From Oceanobacillus jordanicus (GTDB taxonomy: Bacteria; Bacillota; Bacilli; Bacillales; Amphibacillaceae): a stretch of DNA of 64,000 bases. Position 1 is the first letter of the stretch; each line of letters begins with the position of its first letter. Shown one piece after another: positions 18,501 through 25,924 of this stretch. Location: contig NZ_JAIFZM010000002.1 in assembly GCF_022095695.1 (NCBI RefSeq), positions 124,001-188,000 of the forward strand. The letters run 5' to 3'. Under the pieces are notes generated by a model, which saw only the letters and a list, made by a program, of their open reading frames with translations, was not told the origin of the DNA and made no database searches. Both the position numbers and the translations under genes were made by a program.

Positions 18501-18874
18501 AATTTGGTAAATTACGAGACGGTTCTGTGAAGGTGAAAGGTGGCTGGCGCATATACTCAAGCGGCCCGGGAATCTACATGAATCAACTGATCGCCAATAC
18601 ATTAGGCGTACGCCAATTTGCCGGCGATCTTATCCTCGACCCTGTACTACCTGAACGTCTGGATGGTCTGCGTTTCACGTATACGTGGAATGACAAGCCT
18701 GTAACGTTCGTTTACCACTTAAATGCTGAGAAGCAGCAAGTGCTAATTAATGGTGCGATTAGTGAAGCAACAGAGCTTATTAACCCATACCGAGCGGGTG
18801 GAATACGCATCCCGCGTGAACAATTGGACCAAGCACTTGAAGCAGATGACAATACGATTGAAGTGTTTGTGTAA
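15542..18874 (+). CDS. GH94 phosphorylase, probable 1,2-beta-oligoglucan phosphorylase
   Basis: An 1110-residue cytosolic enzyme of the cellobiose/1,2-beta-oligoglucan phosphorylase family. The N-terminal half is beta-sandwich-like (about 1-600), a helical linker follows, and the (alpha/alpha)6 barrel holds the family acid motif GDWDD at residues 757-761 and the substrate-loop-like segment RLLPMQQSIISELF. Such a length, about 300 residues longer than cellobiose phosphorylase, is characteristic of SOGP enzymes that convert beta-1,2-glucooligosaccharides plus phosphate into glucose-1-phosphate and a shortened chain. The adjacent GH3 enzyme and ABC importer reproduce the Listeria SOGP locus. AAAAAGGAG precedes the start. 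Confidence in GH94 is high, in linkage moderate to high. Confidence 0.88.
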   Translation: MKLTNTYIPMQKGDLQVTFLNSGDIFEVTHNQTLINQLMANSIDGSLNNIYLRVHTNNEIQAFPLLGVASTSTFSQLENGMQWKGEAAGIDYTVTFQLATDNMWFWNVELEGEGKEVDLIYGQDLGLADKGAVRSNEAYMSQYMDHKIFENQNGYTIATRQNQPMQSGFPYIQQGALGKTVGYSTDGFQFFGKSYRKTNQPEVLNKESLANEVYQYEFAYTALQSEKLQLNGQQQFVFYGLFQENQEAAVTEAVAESLVQQVWNNLEEAGQGTALPEVKKANTIGAPLAAEELTEAEIASYYPARRLEEKTDAELLSFFTPTHEHVVLQQKELAVERPHGHILMSGHNDVVKDTTITTNVYMYGLFNSQISIGNTNMNKMLSNARNPLNRMKTSGQRIYLEVDGEFRLLTMPSLFEIGFNYARWIYKLQDDVVTVTTFTMVDTADVQLDVASKQGKGYRFLVTNQATMQNNEYEVPYELATDGNTLTFTASEEAGSKETYPDLTYTMQVIGTEIDVKDERVLAENVEPGSASLLVLELQPTSKWTMIISGDLYGEKRHPAPNTFTEVVEDYRSYYKEVMQGFHLEQENKQDVREIEKVNTLAWWYTHNMLVHFSVPHGLEQYGGAAWGTRDVSQGPAEYFMATQHYETVRDIIKTIFAHQYEDTGNWPQWFMFDKYNKIQQDDSHGDIIVWPMKVVCDYIEATGDTAILQEKIPYTDRNTYEFTEEKATLLDHLKKEMDYIKAHFLHNTYLSAYDDGDWDDTLQPANQNLKKYMASSWTVALTYEALRKMTNVLKDVDEETANKTQELVEGIKRDFNDFLMQTDIIPGFVYMEEAGEVERMLHPTDEKTGINYRLLPMQQSIISELFTLQQAESHYDIIKKHLFFPDGVRLMNRPANYKGGVSTHFKRAEQASNFGREIGLQYVHAHIRYVEAMAKLGYGDETWDGLAVINPIAIQDVVPNAELRQSNAYFSSSDGDFKTRYEAQEQFGKLRDGSVKVKGGWRIYSSGPGIYMNQLIANTLGVRQFAGDLILDPVLPERLDGLRFTYTWNDKPVTFVYHLNAEKQQVLINGAISEATELINPYRAGGIRIPREQLDQALEADDNTIEVFV

Positions 18875-18925
18875 GAAGGTTAATACAAAGTGCGTTAACT
18901 CCATACAAGCCGTGATCTAAAAAAA

Positions 18926-18963
18926 GAAAACCGGGAGATCCATACTGGTATCGTCCGGTTTTC
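18926..18963 (+). terminator. Terminator-like hairpin after the GH94 gene
   Basis: GAAAACCGG pairs perfectly with CCGGTTTTC. A run of A precedes it, but only a weak T stretch follows, so termination may be partial. Confidence 0.6.
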
Positions 18964-19063
18964 TCCATTACATTATTTAAAAAGGGAAGGTTTTAAGGGT
19001 ATTATACTATTACCCAGGATGACCATCTGTTAAACTAAAATTATTAGAAAAGGAGAGGATCAT

Positions 19064-19813
19064 ATGGGGAAAATTGGATTACAGCTTTATACAGTAAGGG
19101 ATTCTGCTGAAGCAAACTTTCAAAAATTACTTACAGACGTTGGGGAACTCGGTTATGAAGGCGTACAGTTTGCCGGTTTTTATGATGCATCAGCAGAAGA
19201 TGTGCAAAAGACGCTCCATAAAGCAACGCTCAGACCAGCTGGGGCGCATGTACCTATAGATCAACTACAGAATAACCTGCAAGAGGTTATGCGCTACCAT
19301 GAAGCTATTGAGAATCAGTTAATCATTTGTCCATACCTGCCCGACTCCATGCGTGAAAATAAAGCGGGCTACTTACAAACAGCAGAATTATTTAATCAAA
19401 TTGGGAAAGAACTGAAAGAAGCAGGATTTCAATTTGGCTATCATAATCATGCTTTTGAGTTTGATAGAATAGAAGAAACGACTGGATTTGAACTATTATT
19501 TGAAAACACCGATCCAGAGTTGGTAAAAATGGAGCTAGATTGCTTTTGGGCAACCTATGCAGGACATGATCCGAACAAGATTATCCGTGATTATAAAACA
19601 CGTTGTATCTCCCTTCATTTAAAAGACATTAAAGTAGAAAATGGAGAAAAGATCTCTACTGAAATAGGCACAGGCACACTAGATATGAATAAATTAATTC
19701 AATCAGGGCTTGATCACAATGTGGAGTGGTTTATCGTAGAGCAAGAGCATTTCACAGGTGACCCATTAGTTAGTGCAAAGAAAAATGTAGAAGCATTAAA
19801 GAAAATGATATAA
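19064..19813 (+). CDS. TIM-barrel sugar isomerase/epimerase (AP2Ec superfamily)
   Basis: A 249-residue cytosolic protein of the xylose-isomerase-like TIM-barrel family. It starts KIGLQLYTVRD and has metal-ligand motifs typical of the fold: GYHNHAFEF, the KMELDCFWA strand end, SLHLKDIK and the C-terminal EQEH. Related proteins include YcjR and other 3-keto-sugar epimerases/isomerases. It opens a four-gene set with ThuA and two Gfo/Idh proteins, which supports a role in oxidised (3-keto) glycoside metabolism rather than xylose isomerisation. AAAAGGAGAGG precedes the start. Confidence 0.85.
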   Translation: MGKIGLQLYTVRDSAEANFQKLLTDVGELGYEGVQFAGFYDASAEDVQKTLHKATLRPAGAHVPIDQLQNNLQEVMRYHEAIENQLIICPYLPDSMRENKAGYLQTAELFNQIGKELKEAGFQFGYHNHAFEFDRIEETTGFELLFENTDPELVKMELDCFWATYAGHDPNKIIRDYKTRCISLHLKDIKVENGEKISTEIGTGTLDMNKLIQSGLDHNVEWFIVEQEHFTGDPLVSAKKNVEALKKMI

Positions 19814-19868
19814 TCATAGATAATTAAAAGGTAAGCGCTATATTTAGACAGAAGGAGAGTTTTTAAAA

Positions 19869-20588
19869 ATGAAAGTTACGGTTTGGAATGAGAATCGCCA
19901 TGAAAAAACAAATGAGAAAGTTTCCGAGATTTATCCAGAAGGGATCCATGGGCAACTAGCATCTTTTCTAGAAGAAGCCGGGTATGATACAAAAACAGCA
20001 ACGCTTGACGAACCAGAGCATGGATTGACAGATGAGGTCTTAAATGAAAGCGATGTCTTAGTTTGGTGGGGACATATGGCTCATGAAGAGGTTACCGAAG
20101 AGGTCGCTGAAAAAGTGAAGCAACGCGTACTTGATGGCATGGGGTTAGTTGTTCTTCATTCGGCTCACTTTTCCAAAGTATTTAAGAAACTGATGGGCAC
20201 TGGCTGTGACTTGAAATGGCGAGAAGCGGATGAAAAAGAAAGACTATGGGTAGCAGATCCGACCCACCCAATTACGGAAGGCATTGGGGAATACATTGAG
20301 TTAGAAAAAGAAGAAATGTATGGAGAACATTTTGATATTCCAGCACCAGATGAATTAGTATTCATTAGCTGGTTTGAAGGTGGCGAAGTATTCCGTAGTG
20401 GAGCAACCTTTAAGCGTGGCCGTGGGAAGATTTTCTATTTCCGTCCTGGACATGAAACATATCCCACTTACCATAATAAGGAAATCCAAAAAGTTATCAT
20501 CAATGGCGTGAAATGGGCAGCCAATACGAATACACCGGAGCCTGTGCGTGGAAACCACCAACCGTTAGAGAAAATTACAAAGAAATAA
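19869..20588 (+). CDS. ThuA-domain protein (trehalose-utilisation family)
   Basis: A 239-residue cytosolic protein with the class I glutamine-amidotransferase-like ThuA fold. Visible features are VWNENRHEK at the N-terminus, [33 protein letters not shown] and the C-terminal [21 protein letters not shown]. ThuA in rhizobia works with a Gfo/Idh protein (ThuB) in catabolism of trehalose and related disaccharides via 3-keto derivatives. Here it lies 55 bases behind the TIM-barrel gene and 15 bases before a Gfo/Idh dehydrogenase, so cotranscription and a shared pathway are likely. The exact reaction is not established by sequence. Confidence 0.88.
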   Translation: MKVTVWNENRHEKTNEKVSEIYPEGIHGQLASFLEEAGYDTKTATLDEPEHGLTDEVLNESDVLVWWGHMAHEEVTEEVAEKVKQRVLDGMGLVVLHSAHFSKVFKKLMGTGCDLKWREADEKERLWVADPTHPITEGIGEYIELEKEEMYGEHFDIPAPDELVFISWFEGGEVFRSGATFKRGRGKIFYFRPGHETYPTYHNKEIQKVIINGVKWAANTNTPEPVRGNHQPLEKITKK

Positions 20589-20603
20589 AGGGGAGAAAAT
20601 AAC

Positions 20604-21626
20604 ATGACAGCAGTTCGAGTAGCAGTAATCGGATGTGGAAGCATTGCAAAGCATCGCCATTTAATCGAGTATGATCTACAGCCAGGAGTCGAAATCACGG
20701 CAGTTTGCGATATCGTGGAGGAACGCGCAAAAGCAGCAGCAGAAAAGTACGGAGCAACTGCTTATACAGATTATGAAACACTGTTAAAAGAAGAAGAAGT
20801 GGATGCTGTGAGTGTATGTCTACCTAACTATTTACATGCACCAGTATCCATCGCCGCACTGGAAGCAGGATGCCATGTGTTATGTGAAAAGCCAATGGCG
20901 ACATCTCGTGAGGAAGCACAGCAAATGATTGATGCAGCAAACAAAAACGAGAAGAAACTCATGATTGCGCATAATCAGCGTTTCGTACCTTCACATCAGA
21001 AGGCGAGAGAATTAATTGAGCAAGGCGAGATTGGAAAAATATACAGCTTCCGTACTGCTTTCGGCCATGGTGGACCTGAAGGATGGAGCGTAGACGGAAA
21101 AGATAGCTGGTTCTTTCAAAAGGAAAAAGCGTTTATCGGTGCAATGGGCGACCTAGGTGTCCATAAGGCGGACCTTATGCGCTACTTGCTTGGAGAAGAA
21201 TTTACAGAAGTTGCGGGGTTTGTAGAAAGCTCAGCAAAAGAAGGTTCTGACGTAGACGATAATGCAGTTTGTATCTTAAAATCTGCCAGCGGGGTTGTTG
21301 GAACATTGGCAGCAAGCTGGGCATATTCCGCTAAAGAGGATAATTCGACGGTTATTTACGGAGAGAAGGCAACACTTCGATTGGAAGATGACCCGAACTT
21401 CTCCTTAGTTGCACAATATGTGAGCGGAGAAGTTGTGAAGTATGAGCTTGGTGGTATCCAAACAAATGATAGTGGTGGGCAGACAACCTCCAAGGTGATC
21501 CATCACTTTATTACAAGTATTACGGAAAACACAAACCCACCAATTGATGGCGAAGATGGAAAGAAATCACTAGAAGTTATTTTGAATGCGTTAGAATCAG
21601 CTGAGACAAAGCGAATTTGCAGATGA
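20604..21626 (+). CDS. Gfo/Idh/MocA-family sugar dehydrogenase 1
   Basis: A 340-residue NAD(P)-dependent oxidoreductase. The Rossmann domain starts VAVIGCGSIAKHRH, the family signature CEKPMA follows at about residue 95, and the C-terminal alpha/beta domain contains GAMGDLGVHKADLMRYLLG with the histidine expected near the active site. Adjacent ThuA and TIM-barrel genes make a sugar or glycoside 3-dehydrogenase (ThuB- or YcjS-like) the best guess. Only 15 bases separate it from thuA-like, with AAAGGGGAG as ribosome binding site. Confidence 0.88.
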   Translation: MTAVRVAVIGCGSIAKHRHLIEYDLQPGVEITAVCDIVEERAKAAAEKYGATAYTDYETLLKEEEVDAVSVCLPNYLHAPVSIAALEAGCHVLCEKPMATSREEAQQMIDAANKNEKKLMIAHNQRFVPSHQKARELIEQGEIGKIYSFRTAFGHGGPEGWSVDGKDSWFFQKEKAFIGAMGDLGVHKADLMRYLLGEEFTEVAGFVESSAKEGSDVDDNAVCILKSASGVVGTLAASWAYSAKEDNSTVIYGEKATLRLEDDPNFSLVAQYVSGEVVKYELGGIQTNDSGGQTTSKVIHHFITSITENTNPPIDGEDGKKSLEVILNALESAETKRICR

Positions 21627-21632
21627 TTTAAA

Positions 21633-21663
21633 ATCTCCAGCGCCTATTTTGGGGGCTGGAGAT
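21633..21663 (+). terminator. Stem-loop between the two Gfo/Idh genes
   Basis: ATCTCCAGC pairs perfectly with GCTGGAGAT over a 13-base loop. No T run follows, so it may attenuate or protect the transcript rather than terminate fully. Confidence 0.55.
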
Positions 21664-21744
21664 GGACGTGGCCATTCTTGTTAATGGACAGTTCTTAGCA
21701 ATAATTTTGTGCTTGCTTATTTTTTAATAAAGGGGTTAACATAC

Positions 21745-22779
21745 ATGCTTAAAATGGGAATTATCGGAGTAGGCGGGATAGCGCAGGGCAGGCATATCCC
21801 CGCATATCTTCTAATGCCAGAGAAAGTTGAATTAACAGCAGTACAGGACGTAAATATAGAAAGAGCAAAAGAAATAGCAGAAAAACATAATATTGCCAGC
21901 GTCTTTGAGGACTATACAGCATTATTTAATGTGGTGGATGCTGTGACGATCTGTACACCAAATAAGTTTCATGCAGACATCGCAGTAGCTGCACTTGAAG
22001 CAGGAGTTCATGTGTTGTGTGAAAAACCGATGGCTATGACTGCGGAGGAATGCCAGCGCATGCTGGATGCTTCCCGCAAGTCAGGGAAAAAATTAGCCAT
22101 AGCATACCATTACCGGTTCACTGAACCAGCACAGGTGGCCAAAAAAGCAGTACGTAATCAAGAAGTAGGCGATCCACTTGTAACCCGTGTGGAAGCAATG
22201 CGTCGTCGTAAAGTTCCTGGCTGGGGCGTCTTCACAAACAAGGAATTACAAGGGGGAGGTAGTCTGATAGATTATGGCTGTCATATGCTTGACCTAGCCC
22301 TTTGGTTGCTTGATGGTCCAAAACCTGTTGAAGTTAGTGGCAGAACATATAACCGTCTTAGTAAAACACCTAATCAAATAAATGATTGGGGCGTATTTGA
22401 TACCGAAACATTTGATGTGGATGACCATGTATCGGCCTATATTACATTTGAAGACGGAGCGTCGTTGTTTTTAGAATGCTCATGGTCTGCAAATATCAAA
22501 GAAGACACACGACACCTGAGCATTTCTGGCGTTGATGGTGGTCTGAATCTCTATCCATTGGAATTTTATCAGCCAAAACACGGAACCTTTATGACAACGA
22601 CAACGAAAGCGGATCATAATGAAAATGAGGCGGGTATCGCGCAGGCCCATAACTTTGTCGATAGTTGTTTAGGGAATGCGGAGCTAGTCGTAAAACCAGA
22701 AGAGGCACTCGAAGTCTCTCGCATTATTGAAGCCATTTATAAAAGTAGTGAAACTGGGATTTCTGTCCGTCTCTCATAG
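21745..22779 (+). CDS. Gfo/Idh/MocA-family sugar dehydrogenase 2
   Basis: A 344-residue paralogue of the preceding oxidoreductase with GVGGIAQGRHIP at the N-terminus, CEKPMAMT at about residue 97 and GGGSLIDYGCHMLDLALWLLDG. The two share the fold but differ strongly, so they probably act on different substrates or in opposite directions of a 3-keto cycle. An in-frame GTG 12 codons upstream (21709) lacks a ribosome binding site, whereas AAAGGGG precedes ATG 21745. The gene ends in a strong terminator. Confidence 0.86.
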   Translation: MLKMGIIGVGGIAQGRHIPAYLLMPEKVELTAVQDVNIERAKEIAEKHNIASVFEDYTALFNVVDAVTICTPNKFHADIAVAALEAGVHVLCEKPMAMTAEECQRMLDASRKSGKKLAIAYHYRFTEPAQVAKKAVRNQEVGDPLVTRVEAMRRRKVPGWGVFTNKELQGGGSLIDYGCHMLDLALWLLDGPKPVEVSGRTYNRLSKTPNQINDWGVFDTETFDVDDHVSAYITFEDGASLFLECSWSANIKEDTRHLSISGVDGGLNLYPLEFYQPKHGTFMTTTTKADHNENEAGIAQAHNFVDSCLGNAELVVKPEEALEVSRIIEAIYKSSETGISVRLS

Positions 22780-22784
22780 TAAAG

Positions 22785-22818
22785 AAAGCATGGCTCCCTT
22801 GGGTGGCCATGCTTTTTT
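22785..22818 (+). terminator. Terminator of the Gfo/Idh cassette
   Basis: AAAGCATGGC pairs with GCCATGCTTT, ten base pairs, followed by six T. The convergent yjbQ gene ends 30 bases further on, and the A run on the left would also serve the other strand. Confidence 0.85.
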
Positions 22819-22848
22819 CTAATATGTTATTAGGAAAACATAAAATAT

Positions 22849-23253
22849 CTAATCCGCTGCTATTAATCTAACCTGGTAATTTCTTTCCCGGGGACCATCA
22901 AACTCGCAAAAATAGACACCCTGCCAAGTACCGAGTACCAATTTTCCTTCAGCTACGATCAGGGTTTGGGCATGACCGACTGTGCTTGTTTTTAAGTGGG
23001 CAGCTGTGTTTCCTTCTGCATGACGGTCCTTAGCATGATCCCATGGATAAATTTCATCAAGGCGCATAAGCATATCCGTTTTTACATCAGGGTCCGCATT
23101 TTCATTGACGGTAATTCCCGCTGTGGTATGCAAAGAGGAAACGACGAGAATCCCTTCTTCGACACCTGTTTCATAGATCCATTCTTCTAGCTTGCTCGTA
23201 ATGTCGAGCATATCTGCGTGACGTGTTGTCTTAATTGAAAACGTTTTTTGCAA
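22849..23253 (-). CDS. yjbQ: YjbQ/UPF0047 family protein
   Basis: A 134-residue single-domain protein of the widespread YjbQ family; E. coli YjbQ shows weak thiamine-phosphate synthase activity, the true role is unclear. Conserved features are [24 protein letters not shown], and the C-terminal [17 protein letters not shown], including the family histidines. Translation starts at TTG 23253, eight bases after GAGGAG on the minus strand. A minus-strand promoter with TATACT (about 23287-23292) is plausible. It is a lone minus-strand gene between sugar genes and looks like core genome content rather than part of the sugar pathway. Confidence 0.9.
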   Translation of the reverse strand: MQKTFSIKTTRHADMLDITSKLEEWIYETGVEEGILVVSSLHTTAGITVNENADPDVKTDMLMRLDEIYPWDHAKDRHAEGNTAAHLKTSTVGHAQTLIVAEGKLVLGTWQGVYFCEFDGPRERNYQVRLIAAD

Positions 23254-23621
23254 TTCGATTCTCCTCTCGCAACATCCTGCTTTTAGTATACTACCCTTTT
23301 GATGCAGATGGAAATCTATGTTTCATCAAATTGTTGCAAAAGATGCTTTTTTGTAGGTTTCATAGGCATAAAGTAAAGCCAGTAAGATAGAATGAAGCTG
23401 ATGGAATTTTGAAGTAAACGAAGCCTTCGCTAAAAGACGATTAAATGCTAGATACTCTAACGACATTGTAACTTATAGAGGCACAAAAGAGCTCTTTCCA
23501 ATATAATAAGGACAAATAAGACAGTGATTCGTGGAAATATTGCAAACAGGATTCGCTATTTATTTCCCGGGTAATATTTTTTGGCTATCTGTCGAAACAA
23601 GGACGAAAGGAAGCGAGAAAA
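23254..23621 (+). other. 368-base gap without a gene
   Basis: The region is AT-rich and holds a possible minus-strand -10 for yjbQ near its left end. No open frame, strong hairpin, repeat or operator could be recognised. The promoter of the esterase gene must lie here but is not obvious. Confidence 0.4.
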
Positions 23622-24569
23622 ATGGAACATATTCAAAGAACCGTAGAACAATTAAAAACCTACATACCTACATCAACTAAGCGATCTGATCATAAGGCAT
23701 TCTGGGATAAGTCCTTGCTAGAATCAAGTAGACAACCCTTATCAGCGACAATGTCAGAAAGAGAATATCCTATTAAACAAGTAAAAGTTCAGCGTGTTGT
23801 TTATCAGGGTTTCGGCGGCACTCCGATTCACGCCCACTATTTATTGCCCCAGAATACAGAGGGAAAGTTACCTTGTCTACTTTTCTTCCACGGGTATGGA
23901 ATGAATAAAGGATCTGTTGCACAGTATATGCAGTGGCTGATCCAAGGGTACGCAGTGCTGGCGGTAGATAGCCGAGGTCATGGAGAAAGTGGCGATGCTG
24001 CGCTTTATTCTTCAGATGTTACTGGAAGCTGGGTGACAAAAGGGATACTAGATAAAAACGAATATTATTACCGAAATGTATATATAGATGCTGTCAGAGC
24101 AATCGACTTTCTCTGTACGAGGAAAGAGATAGATGCTGAACGCATTGGTGTAATTGGCGGCAGTATGGGGGGAGGAATCACGCTTGCGGTTGCTGCATTG
24201 GATGATCGACCTAAGCTTGCTGTGGCGGATATGCCAAACATGTGTGATATCCCGCTGGCAATGGAGCAGAAATTTGAAGGTTCTTTAACAATAGTCGAGA
24301 ACTTCCTGCGACAGAATCCACAACTTACAGAGCAGGTTTATGAAACTCTGTCGTATTTTGACCATGTTAATCTAGCAGAGCAAATAACTTGCCGGACACG
24401 ATTCGCGGTTGGCCTACGTGACATTATTTGCCCACCACAGCCGAGCTATGGTGTATATAATTTGATACATGCTCCCAAAAGCATGGAAGTCTATCCTTTT
24501 TCTGGCCATGATATGAGTATGAATAGCCACACGGATAAAACATTGGAGTTTATTGCAGCTTATTTGTAG
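23622..24569 (+). CDS. Acetyl xylan esterase-like alpha/beta hydrolase (AXE1/CE7-related)
   Basis: A 315-residue cytosolic hydrolase with the length and layout of CE7 acetyl esterases/cephalosporin C deacetylases. The nucleophile is Ser181 in GGSMGG, the expected His lies in FSGHDMSM, and Asp in GLRDIICPP. CE7 enzymes normally show RGQ, GGSQGG and HE; here these read SRGHGES, GGSMGG and HD, so it is a diverged branch and its substrate may differ. AAAGGAAG precedes the start. It stands alone, followed 11 bases later by a 21-bp repeat array, and upstream of a LacI regulator. Confidence 0.8.
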   Translation: MEHIQRTVEQLKTYIPTSTKRSDHKAFWDKSLLESSRQPLSATMSEREYPIKQVKVQRVVYQGFGGTPIHAHYLLPQNTEGKLPCLLFFHGYGMNKGSVAQYMQWLIQGYAVLAVDSRGHGESGDAALYSSDVTGSWVTKGILDKNEYYYRNVYIDAVRAIDFLCTRKEIDAERIGVIGGSMGGGITLAVAALDDRPKLAVADMPNMCDIPLAMEQKFEGSLTIVENFLRQNPQLTEQVYETLSYFDHVNLAEQITCRTRFAVGLRDIICPPQPSYGVYNLIHAPKSMEVYPFSGHDMSMNSHTDKTLEFIAAYL

Positions 24570-24579
24570 AGAGGGTGCT

Positions 24580-24804
24580 TTTCGGCTGATAGGTTTAGAG
24601 TATCAGCCGAGAGAGTGTTATTATCGGCTGAGAGCGAGGAGGCATCGCCCGAGAGCCTGAGAGTATCATCCGAGAGCGGGGAGACATCGCCCAAGAGCCT
24701 GAGAGTATCGCCCGGGAACGGGGAGGCATCGGCCAAGAGCGAGAGGACATCGCCTTAGAGCAAAAGAATATCGCCCGAGAGCAAGAGCGCATCGACCGAT
24801 AACC
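24580..24804 (+). repeat. 21-bp tandem array, family B (array B2)
   Basis: About eleven consecutive 21-base units, such as CATCGCCCGAGAGCCTGAGAG and TATCGCCCGGGAACGGGGAGG written as ATCGCCC plus GAGAGC/GGGAAC plus GAGAG, start at 24580, 24601, 24622 and so on without phase slip. Units alternate loosely between C and T as first base. The array begins just behind the esterase stop and ends about 60 bases before the next promoter. Two stretches ATCGGCT/ATCAGCC show that the core can also occur inverted. Confidence 0.92.
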
Positions 24805-24861
24805 AAATCCCCTCCAACCACCCCACCAAGAAAAAATTACCATTTTACTCCTATTCACCTA

Positions 24862-24907
24862 TTGACACAATTTAGATTTCAACTTACGATGAATGAAAAC
24901 GTTTACA
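24862..24907 (+). promoter_or_regulatory. Promoter and operator of the second LacI gene
   Basis: TTGACA (24862-24867), 17 bases, TACGAT (24885-24890). TGAAAACGTTTACA (24894-24907) follows directly; it fits both a LacI-family operator and cre. Its reverse complement is identical to the site at 26770-26783. Confidence 0.75.
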
Positions 24908-24927
24908 AAAAGAAATGGGTGAGGGAT

Positions 24928-25911
24928 ATGGTGACGATTCATGATGTGGCGAAGTTAGCTGGGGTCTCGGTTGCGACGGTATCCAGGGTGGTGAATGAGA
25001 ATAAGCGAGTAGCAGAGAAAACAAGGACCCGGGTAGAGTGGGCGATTAGCGAGTTGAACTATGCACCTAGTGTGCTGGGCAGAAACCTGAGAACCTCAAA
25101 AAGCAATCTGTTGCTTGTACTGCTTCCGAGTATTTCCAACCCATTTTACACCGAAATTATTAATGGGATCGAGGATACGGCAATTGCAAGAGGCTACAAT
25201 ATCTTGCTCTGTGAGACAGATTCCAATCCAAAGCGGGAAGCCATTTATTTTAACCTTCTCCGCAACAGGCTAGCAGAAGGAATTATATCCATGGACCCCT
25301 CTGTAAATAAAAATAAACTGCTGGAACTTGCAGAAAGCTACCCAGTCGTCCAGTGCAGTGAATATGATACAGAGAGCCCTATTCCGTATGTGACGATTGA
25401 TAATGAACAAGCAGCATATGATGCTGTTACACATCTCATCGAGTCAGGACACCGGAAAATCGCACTGATTAATTCTGATGAACGATTTTTGTATGCGAGA
25501 CAGCGACAGAATGGCTATGAAAAGGCAATGCAGAAACACGGATTACCAATTCGTGACGAGTGGGTTTACAACGCGGAACATCTCCGATTTGGAGCTGGAC
25601 AAAAGGCAATTAGGACGCTCTTACAACTCCACGATCGCCCTTCTGCCGTGTTTGCAGTGTCAGATGTCTATGCGATTGGGGCATTAAAGGAGATTCATAG
25701 ACTGGGGAAGAAAGTACCTGAGGATATTGCCATTATTGGCTTTGATAAGATCACGTTTTCGGATATGGCGTTTCCTACATTGTCAACGATTGCTCAGCCA
25801 ATGTATGAAATGGGTTGTATATCAGCTGAGATGATTATGGATGAAATTAGTGGGGTTAATGTAAATAGTAGAGTACTAGAGCATAAGCTTATAAAACGAG
25901 ATTCTACATAA
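24928..25911 (+). CDS. LacI-family regulator of the adjacent ABC transporter
   Basis: A 327-residue repressor with N-terminal HTH (MVTIHDVAKLAGVSVATVSRVVNENKRVAEKT) and a LacI-type ligand domain (GYNILLCETDSNPKREAIYFNLL). The start is set at ATG 24928: an upstream in-frame TTG (24862) is the -35 hexamer of the gene's own promoter. The operator in its leader recurs in inverted orientation before the ABC operon at 26.8 kb, indicating autoregulation plus control of that operon. The SDR gene follows 13 bases later in the same transcript. Confidence 0.9.
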   Translation: MVTIHDVAKLAGVSVATVSRVVNENKRVAEKTRTRVEWAISELNYAPSVLGRNLRTSKSNLLLVLLPSISNPFYTEIINGIEDTAIARGYNILLCETDSNPKREAIYFNLLRNRLAEGIISMDPSVNKNKLLELAESYPVVQCSEYDTESPIPYVTIDNEQAAYDAVTHLIESGHRKIALINSDERFLYARQRQNGYEKAMQKHGLPIRDEWVYNAEHLRFGAGQKAIRTLLQLHDRPSAVFAVSDVYAIGALKEIHRLGKKVPEDIAIIGFDKITFSDMAFPTLSTIAQPMYEMGCISAEMIMDEISGVNVNSRVLEHKLIKRDST

Positions 25912-25924
25912 GGGAGAGAGTAGT

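Noticed and set aside
24595-24858. An 87-codon minus-strand frame through array B2
   Set aside because: Ser/Arg-rich repeat translation of the 21-base unit, without a ribosome binding site.
24862-24927. N-terminal extension of the LacI regulator from TTG 24862
   Set aside because: This TTG is the -35 hexamer of a good promoter with an operator behind it; ATG 24928 gives the standard LacI start.
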